Below, in pieces: positions 57,180-64,000 of a stretch of 64,000 nucleotides of DNA. The translations under genes and the position numbers were made by a program. The notes under the pieces were generated by a model, which did not search any database, was not told the DNA's origin, and saw only the letters and a list, made by a program, of their open reading frames with translations. The stretch is from Megaustenia siamemsis (lineage: Eukaryota; Mollusca; Gastropoda; Stylommatophora; Ariophantidae). The DNA is taken from NCBI GenBank assembly GCA_032433765.1, contig JAVIAB010000051.1, positions 151,949,276 to 152,013,275 on the forward strand, given 5' to 3'. Every line of letters begins with the position of its first letter. Positions within the stretch are counted from its first letter, which is position 1.

Positions 57180-57675
57180 ATACACTGATACACTTAGGTA
57201 TACACAGTCAATTAAGTTAGCACACATACGTTCATATTAAAAAAAAAAATTCACGATATGAAATATTTTTCGTTGCCTCAAAATACATTTAAAGTGTACA
57301 CGAAGACTTGTACCTGCCAATTTTCCACAATGCATCGGCAGCGAATGATCATGATATCCAACGATAGTTAGGTTGGGAACAGTTGTAATATATAATTCAT
57401 ATTAAATCCAACATAACATAAGCCATCCACTTCCCGAAATATGATGTAAAGACGCTAAAATGAATGAAGAATATTAAAGACAATATATTTAACAAAATTA
57501 CATTTTACGGGTTATAAAAATTACACCTTAAGTTGAAAGAAAAATTAGGTCTATTTTGGGTATTGGAAGAGGAAGGGTATCAGCAAATTACTTTAACTTT
57601 TCACTCATATTAAATCACACACATTTAATGTAGATTGTAATAACTAATTCATGATTGTTCTTTCTATTCAAACAG
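57180..57675. other. upstream flank/intron of the CDK gene
   Basis: AT-rich DNA with no ORF. It ends in the acceptor TTCTATTCAAACAG at 57662-57675, so at least one untranslated exon should lie further upstream. Confidence 0.5.
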
Positions 57676-58432
57676 TCATGCCTAAAAACCGAAGGAAGCA
57701 TTTGTATGATGACGAATACGACGCAAGATCTTACGCCCATCTTGTACCCCAAGGACAGGGAGCTTCGCAATCACAAAGCAGTTGTTACTCCAGTTCTAAA
57801 AAGCGCCAGAAGAAAAAGAAAAGTCACAGAAAAAGATCTAAAGATCGAGAAGAAAGACCACAACTTCAGAAGTCGTTGGTTGATTACGATGACATAAGTT
57901 CAGATTCGGACATCGTATCAGCCAGTCCAACAACTACTACGTCTGCACTTAATAAGTCGACATCACAGCTTAGTTCAAGACCCAGCGCAAGCCGATCCAG
58001 TAGTCATAGTCAGACGCGACATGGCCACCATAACTCAGGAAAACGAGCTGAATCGCCAGCCACTGCCCTTCGTCTTTATCGCGACGGCAGAAGTCGTAGT
58101 AGATCGCCTCGAGATCATGATGTCAGTCCTCATCCACGATCTCAAAATCGGCAAAAAATCAACAAAAAAATAAAACGACCAAGACACCATTCCCCGGAAT
58201 ATGATAATGGTGCATATGGAAGTCATAGTCATAAGGAATATAAAGATGTTAAATACAGCAATTCTTCAAGGACTTATCCTCCTCCCCCTGAGCCTAGAGA
58301 CTTTCCAAAGGCGTATGCAGATTTGCCAAAAGCATATATCGCCGATTATAAAGACAATGGCGATAAGAGACATAGAAGTCCACACAACAGATATGATAAG
58401 AAAGACAGGAGGAATTCTCGCAGTCCAAGTCG
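57676..58432 (+). CDS. CDK12: CDK12/CDK13-like kinase, first coding exon (RS domain)
   Basis: The exon starts after a clear acceptor (AAACAG), has two leader bases and the ATG at 57678, and ends at a GTGAGT donor (58433). It encodes about 251 residues of a low-complexity RS-type N-terminus: MPKNRRKHLYDDEYDARSY, a very basic block (KKRQKKKKSHRKRSKDREE), serine-rich stretches and SRSRSPRDHDVS. Arg-Ser-rich N-termini followed by a CMGC kinase domain mark CDK12/CDK13, which pair with cyclin K in the nucleus and phosphorylate Ser2 of the RNA polymerase II C-terminal domain. The identification rests mainly on exon 4. The gene symbol stands for the CDK12/13 group, because an invertebrate usually has one member. 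The exon ends in phase 2 and joins in frame to 61044. Confidence 0.85.
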
Positions 58433-61043
58433 GTGAGTAATTTTGTTTGAATATCAAATCTATTACAAATTTCCAAGTCTACTTTGTGTATAAAAAATAA
58501 TGCATTTTCATTTTTTTCTGGAAATGTTAAAATTAAAGTTGTTTGAAGAGATGAAACATTTTTTTAAAGTTCTTAATTCACTAGTAATGGAACTGCTTTG
58601 TTTCATTGCAATAAATAAAATATTAGTATGGCAGTAAGTTCATAATTTTTCTTGACTTGTTTTAGTCACTTAGTCAGCGATGACTTTTTCTCCGTAAGTG
58701 TGTCCACCCGATTACTCAAACTACATCGCTTCATCATCATTTCTACTAGAAGGGAGACAAAGATGCCTGAAGAAAGCAACAGCGCTGGAAAATGCCAGCG
58801 ACTCAATAGCTGATGGTTGGCACCAGGATCAATAGCTGATGGTTGGCACCAGGATCAATGACAGTGGATCAAAACCATCCATACCCCACTGCACCTCTCC
58901 CGTGGTGCATCAGGTAAACTACAGACAGTTTGGCCTGGCCAAGCGAGTAGGGATCAAAGAGGAAAGGCCAACCAAGTACTCAGAAATGCCATGATGTGTT
59001 GGGCTGAAAGGCGTACTGAATTATTGAATATAACACACCTCCGCTCATGTAACGTCCTTCATGAAGATGACGAAATCGACCGTTTATTCTTTTCGTAGTC
59101 ATCAGGTGAGAATGCCAGAAGAAAGAAACTTTAGGATATTAAGTGAACCTGGTACTAGATGAATAGATCCTTCTCACCTAGTGTTTTGATTTACAAAGCG
59201 AGCTGTGACTGAAATTTGCACCTTCCAGTTCCAGTACCAAGCCATTCATTTGATTTTCAGTGTGGCTTTTTTGAGTCCTGAGCTGCCTTCCATCCAGCTG
59301 GTCAGTCTCATCATAACTCATCCTCAGCGGTATCATGTATGTAGAGGTAATATACAGTATTGAGTTTAGTTGGCTCCACTGATACTGGCATAAGTCAGAT
59401 ATGATTATGAGTTGCTTACTGCTTTTAGCCAAGGTGCTGAAAAAAGCTATCTATGCCCATATTTAGTTTTGATTAACTTAGAGCCAACAAGGCGTTAAGG
59501 TTGTGTCCTGGGAAATGATGAGTGTTCTTTTAGCTTATGGCAAAATTTTTATGGTTTCATTCATTGCTCTTACATTTCATTCAATCATTGCTGATTAAAT
59601 GCATGATGATGTCACTTACGTAACTTCCTATAACGCCACTGTCTTACATTTAAAATCCTTCCTACTTCCTGCCGCCGTGTCTTCATTACTAAGTTTTTGA
59701 AGAGGTAAACAACAGACACTTTGCATTGCCTATTATACATTATAATTTATATAACTGCAATCTACTGTAATTATATCTTTAAAATTCAGCCAATTTAATT
59801 ACATTTTGGTGATTCCATTGTGTACAGGAAAAGATGCAGTTTACAGGAAAGAATATTTTGCTAAAAGATCTGTGACAGAACTTTTTATCTAAAGAAAAAT
59901 TTTAAAACAAAATCCTGCTCAAGCTTACTGGTACTAAAAGATAAATATTATTCACATATTATGACTTATCATCCAGTTAGCAAGAAAACCAGGCAGTGAG
60001 TTTTTTGAGCCCAGCAAGAGCAGACAAAAAATGTCATGTGAATTGGACATAACTGCAGGTCCAGATTGTGGTGAGTGGGCCAGTGACTAGCCTGCCAAAT
60101 TGTTAATAAAGTAAAAAGTACCAAAAATATAGTCATGACATGACACAAACCAAAACTTTTGGTCCCAGCAAACGATATAATTAAAAGACTAGACAGATAG
60201 CAAAAGTTGTTGGATATAATTTTAAACTGAGTTCTTTATTCAGTTTAGTGACATTTTCATTTTGTTAAAATAAAAATAATATATTTCTGCAAATGAAAGT
60301 GTAATTATATCCGAGAGCATTACAATTTTGTCTTGTCAGCATTTGGAAGCAAAAGAATATGTTTGTTTTCCCCAACATCTGAAATTTGTTATGCCATTAT
60401 TTTTCATGAAATTTATTAACTGAATTTGTTATTTACTTCTTGGTGATCCACATATGACGGGTGTGTATCAGAAATTGATAATTTTGAGGTCTATAGCATT
60501 CTTGCCAACATTGGATAATAGACAGGACACATCAAGATGCTATATAGTCACACCCAGGGCTTATCTTGCCCTGGTAGTGCAAATGCTTAGAGCTCTTGTG
60601 AGCTTTAAAAGTTAGTTCTCAATATTTAATGTATTATTATAATGGTTTTCGATTGTGATCAAGAAGGTTGTGACCTTTTACATTTTGCACTTGAGTTTTA
60701 TTGTTACTTTTTTTTTTTTTTTTACAGGAGCTGTAAATGATATATAATGTGTAGAGTTTACTGCCATATTTTGTAACTAAAGGATTCTTATAAATTTCAC
60801 AGTGGTCATTATGTATGAAAGGTTATGCTAGATCATGAGAGCTTGTCAGCACAATAGTCACTACTTTTCATGAAAGATCACTGTACTTAGTGAAGTAAGT
60901 AAATAGTAACAAAAATCACATCATTTTTATTTTAAGAAATTATATAGGTAATTTATTGTAGTAATTACTTTATCTCAGCAAGATTGAAAGCAACATCTAA
61001 CATTCATAAAAAATAATAATTCAAATTGATTGTCATTTTTCAG
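58433..61043 (+). other. CDK gene intron 1, with an interspersed repeat
   Basis: The intron runs from GTGAGT to TTTTTCAG. It holds the second copy of the unassigned repeat at 58755-59130, including a 26-bp tandem duplication of AATAGCTGATGGTTGGCACC and six more bases, and an 84-codon minus frame at 59432-59178 with no recognised domain. The rest is AT-rich. Confidence 0.7.
58755..59130 (+). repeat. unassigned interspersed repeat, copy 2
   Basis: It aligns with 48870-49230 in order and orientation (GCACCAGGATCAA, CTGCACCTCTCCC, GGCCTGGCCAAGCG, GGGATCAAAGAGG, AGTCATCAGGTGA). The two copies differ substantially, so both are old or come from different subfamilies. Confidence 0.6.
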
Positions 61044-61661
61044 GAAGAAGTATGCAGTATCCTCCAGAAGTGGTAACAGTCCACCTAGGTATTCCAAGAA
61101 ACAAAACAGATCACCATCTCCAGGTCGTGGTTATAGTCGTCTTTCACCAAGTCCTTCCAGAACTTCAACGTACTCCTCAAAATCTAAACATAGCAGTACA
61201 CGACCACTGCAATATACGACCAGTTTGGCAGCTGAACTTAGAATGCTCCGCTGGGCTAGAGAAAAGAAGAAGAAAGTTGAACAGGATGTCAATTCTGTGG
61301 ATAGCAAAATAAACTCTCCTGACTTGGAAGTTATAAGCAGGTCTCCAACTCCCGTTAAGTCTATTGGTGTTCCAATCAAAACTGATTCTCCTTTAAAAAA
61401 CAGCCCTGTTCCAGCACCTCAAACACAATTTGTAAATATCAGTGCTGACCATAGCCATATACAACTGCCTGGAACAGCAACACAAGAAGACAGTAAGCCT
61501 GCTGTTGTTACAGGAGATAAATCTCTATTAGTTCGTGACAAGGGCAGTGCACATGATGCTGATCATAAACCTCAAGTCAATCAAATGTCTACTTTACCAC
61601 ATCTCCCCCTTCCAGCATTTTACCCTGAAGATGATGTGGAGTTTGAACAAAGTCCTTACAG
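61044..61661 (+). CDS. CDK12: CDK12/CDK13-like kinase, coding exon 2
   Basis: The acceptor is TTTTTCAG at 61036-61043 and the donor GTAAAT follows 61661. The first base completes the Arg codon left by exon 1. The exon adds about 206 residues: KKYAVSSRSGNSPPRY and SPSPGRGYSRLSPSPSR continue the RS-like domain; TTSLAAELRMLRWAREKKKK is a possible helical segment; then a Pro/Ser-rich linker with PHLPLPAFYPEDDVEFEQ. SP and TP dipeptides are frequent, as in other proteins of transcription and splicing. The exon ends in phase 2. Confidence 0.87.
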
Positions 61662-61700
61662 GTAAATTAAATTAAGTTTAACATCTCCTAATAGTTGTAA

Positions 61701-62091
61701 TTTCCCAAATGAGGAAATTAGAGAAATCGCCAATCAACCACTAATATCTTCAGTAATAAAGAAAAGACGATGGTCATACGTTGGACATGTGATGAGAAGA
61801 GATAATAACCGAATAGCAAAGCAAGCCCTCATATGGGAAACAACAGGTAAAAGAAAAAGAGGAAGACCCAGGGAGACACTGAGAAGAACATTGATGAGAG
61901 AGGCAAGAGCAGCAGGAGTCGGCTCCCTCAATGAGATAGAACTGCTTGCACAGAACAGAGACAGATGGCGAGATTTGATAAAATATCTTTAAAAGAAAAC
62001 TGCTAGAACAAAAAAATCCATATAGGAGAAGGTGTATCTTGGTCTACGCCCTATGGGCCGGTTACGGCTCGAAAGGTCAATAGATAGATAG
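61701..62091 (+). mobile_element. LINE family D, 3' end, young, with TSD
   Basis: The 391-bp insertion in CDK intron 2 is flanked by ATAGTTGTAA at 61691-61700 and 62092-62101. Its ORF is undamaged to the stop at 61992: EEIREIANQPLISSVIKKRR, SYVGHVMRRDNNRIAKQALI, GKRKRGRPRETLRRTLMREA and GSLNEIELLAQNRDRWRDLI. It ends with GGGCCGGTTACGGCTCGAAA and an ATAG repeat tail. Only the C-terminal part of the LINE protein is present. Confidence 0.92.
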
Positions 62092-62459
62092 ATAGTTGTA
62101 ACGTTTTCTATTTTTGTACTAAAATTACCTGTTTACTGCAGATTGTATATCATGTTAGCACATAAAGTTTTGAAATATATTGAACATGCTTTGAGTTTAT
62201 TTATAATATAAATCAAGAGTATTTTTTCTCTCCACTGTAAATCATATTTTGGTAAAGTATCTGTTTTTCATTCATTGCCTAAAAGTGTTAGCAGTCTTAT
62301 GTTGGGGCATATTGGCATTTACAGTATCTAAGGGATTTAGTTGCACGTGACAAAAATAAGGGCATTATTGTTTTAATGTTCTATATTTTATTTTCCTTTG
62401 GCAGTTTCCTTTGTACAATGTTTTGAATGTTATATATACAATTTCATTTGATATTATAG

Positions 62460-62614
62460 GGAAGTCAAAATTGAAAAGGAAATTGGATCAGCATCTAGAC
62501 CTCGTGGTATTCGTGACCTTCCACTACCCCAATTGTGGATGAATTAGAGCCAGAGGAACATACTAGCAAACCTCTAGGCAAGAGGGAGGAAGGTCTAAAA
62601 TTTAGAAGGCCAAA
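62460..62614 (+). CDS. CDK12: CDK12/CDK13-like kinase, coding exon 3, with a frameshift
   Basis: The acceptor is ATATTATAG at 62451-62459 and the donor GTAGGT starts at 62615. The exon opens in the frame set by exon 2 (EVKIEKEIGSASRPRGIRDL, then PLP) and then loses the frame: CCCC at 62527-62530 appears one C short, and a TAG follows eight codons after the CTACCC. In the shifted frame it is open to the donor and gives VDELEPEEHTSKPLGK and EEGLKFRRPK, which leads in the right phase into exon 4. Either the assembly misses a base in a C run or this allele is broken. Both halves look conserved, which favours a sequencing or assembly error. Confidence 0.82.
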
Positions 62615-62649
62615 GTAGGTATCAAAAAGCAGAGTGTAAATTGCTTGTT

Positions 62650-63335
62650 TAAAAATTTTAGTTCATTTGGCAAGAATCAGGTGCTTTCCCTGTCATCATA
62701 GGTGATCTTGTCTCACTCTATCCCTACAGCTCTTTATTAGTTCTGTTATTGGTTTCCAGGCAAACCATTCTCTTAAACTCTCTTGTATGTTTTTCTGTTT
62801 CAATTTCTCTATCTCTACAGCTATGTTAGTTTTCTAGTGTTCCTTTCCAACCACATTCTCTTAAACTCTTGAACCATTTTTGTTTCTTTTTCTCTCTCTT
62901 CCCTAAATTGTTTCCAGTGTCACAGTTATATTAAAGTTGCTCCCTTCTCATAACATGGGCCACCCCAAAAAAATATTTCCTTATGATGTTTAAAATTAGT
63001 TTCCTTTTTACCTAGCCTCTTTTGAAATGATCTCATTACAATATTTAGTTCATGGTATCCTCACCATTCTTCTGTGATTTTCGTGTTTGTTGCTAATGTC
63101 CAGGATTCACACCCATATGTCAAGACTTGCTCCATATAACGCAGAACTATTTTAATTTCCATTGACAGAAATAGTTTGCATAATATCTTTCTCACTCTTT
63201 ATGATACTTTATTTGACTGAGCTATTCTGCACATCACCTCTTTTGTACATCTACCATCTGAAGTTAACATCTTTCCCATTTATTTGAATTCAGTGATCTG
63301 TTTTAATACTGTCCCATTTACTTTACTAGTGTATA
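62650..63335 (-). mobile_element. decayed RTE-like LINE family B in CDK intron 3
   Basis: The minus strand preserves the order of family B 3' sequence (a WRDMITYA-like complement at 62690-62730, then the complement of the LTYGCESWT region near 63090-63120 and of a SDGRCTKE-like block near 63240-63260), with many indels and a partial internal duplication near 62760-62880. Confidence 0.65.
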
Positions 63336-63830
63336 ATATGCCCAGTGTTCAAAATAAAGACGGCACAACACAGTAAAAAATAAATAGCGAAAACACATAC
63401 ATGTTTTCTATATGCTTCTATTACTCTTGAAACTAGCATTTGGTGTTCTGTACTTTTACTCTCATGCCCTCTTTTCAGTACTAGTGTTGTATTATGGACT
63501 TATTAAAATTGTACATTTACTTTTATGCTACATACAAGACAATTTAGCATTTCAGATAACTGCATTTGACTTCCCATTAAGGGTTTCTTTTTAAATTTTA
63601 ATTATTTATCTTATCACCTGTGTCATTCAATTTTGTATCTCTCTCTGTGTTAGTGACATGTTAACTGATTGGATTATCAGACATTTGTTCTCACTATTTT
63701 ATACATTTCCATAAGGATTGAAAATATGTTCTTATTGTAATAATTGATTTTGATATATGTACACACACACGCGCACACAGAAATATATATAGTGTGAGTG
63801 TTGCTTATTAATTATTTGTTGTCATTACAG

Positions 63831-63964
63831 GATGTGTCACTATCGTCGCTCTAATGACCGCCAAGGAGATTGGGGTGAAAGATGTGTTGATGTTTTTGAC
63901 ATTATTCAAATCATAGGAGAGGGTACTTATGGTCAAGTGTATAAAGCCAGAGACATTAGCACAG
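63831..63964 (+). CDS. CDK12: CDK12/CDK13-like kinase, coding exon 4 (start of kinase domain)
   Basis: The acceptor is GTCATTACAG (ends 63830) and the donor GTAAGC starts at 63965. After the joining Lys codon it encodes [20 protein letters not shown], then [20 protein letters not shown] and [15 protein letters not shown] is the glycine-rich ATP-binding loop with the Val of the first lobe, and WG-RCVD-FDII before it is characteristic of CDK12/CDK13 among CDKs (from knowledge of the family). The catalytic Lys, the PITALRE/PSTAIRE-like helix and the T loop lie beyond the window. The exon ends in phase 1. Confidence 0.92.
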
Positions 63965-64000
63965 GTAAGCACTGGATTGTGTGTTTGAGCTACTTTCCCC

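Noticed and set aside
57651..57677. Upstream methionine in frame with the CDK ATG (57651)
   Set aside because: The intervening sequence is a pyrimidine-rich splice acceptor ending AAACAG, so the in-frame extension is intronic. ATG 57678 is preferred.

Overview
The window is nuclear DNA from an animal. It is AT-rich, exons are small and bounded by GT/AG introns, and most of it is retrotransposon and tandem-repeat DNA. The LINE families, tRNA-derived SINEs and a peptide-type receptor fragment suggest a mollusc or another lophotrochozoan; that is inference, because no species marker is present. Three host-gene pieces can be supported, all on the + strand: the last coding exon of a Ral small GTPase (20750-20863, C-terminal CVIL box), a class A GPCR fragment covering TM5 to helix 8 (about 51308-51736), and the first four coding exons of a CDK12/CDK13-type transcriptional kinase (57676-58432, 61044-61661, 62460-62614, 63831-63964), which runs off the right edge inside the kinase domain. 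Exon 3 of the CDK gene has an apparent one-base deletion in a C run that would end the protein before the kinase domain; a base-calling error is the simplest explanation.

Region by region. 1-20.7 kb: LINE fragments (RTE-like families A and B, a nearly full-length family C at 16586-19695), a hAT transposase remnant (4969-6009) and minisatellites with units of 50, 73, 95, 99, 31 and 50 bp. 20.7-40 kb: the Ral exon, then old LINE and SINE debris with a clear nest at 28.4-31.1 kb, where a family A LINE carries both a SINE and a family B LINE. 40.6-43.2 kb: a 62-unit array of an exact 41-bp repeat, each unit with an inverted repeat. 43.8-51.1 kb: LINE 3' ends, including an RNase H-bearing LINE whose last 72 bp are tandemly repeated five times, a 17-unit 55-bp array and a 40-bp array inside a LINE 3' end. 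51.3-57.2 kb: the GPCR fragment, degenerate repeats, decayed LINEs and a 100-base assembly gap (55151-55250). 57.6 kb to the end: the CDK12-like gene, with a young LINE insertion in its second intron.

Most of the biology is mobile DNA. Many insertions have target-site duplications (TSDs) that can be read directly, so insertion order can be worked out in several places. The least ordinary items are a SINE with two tandem tRNA-like heads (12595-12960), the 41-bp array, the reiterated LINE 3' end, and a short repeat carrying a TATA-like motif followed by AATAAA that occurs on both strands (8485-8604 and 24771-24895).
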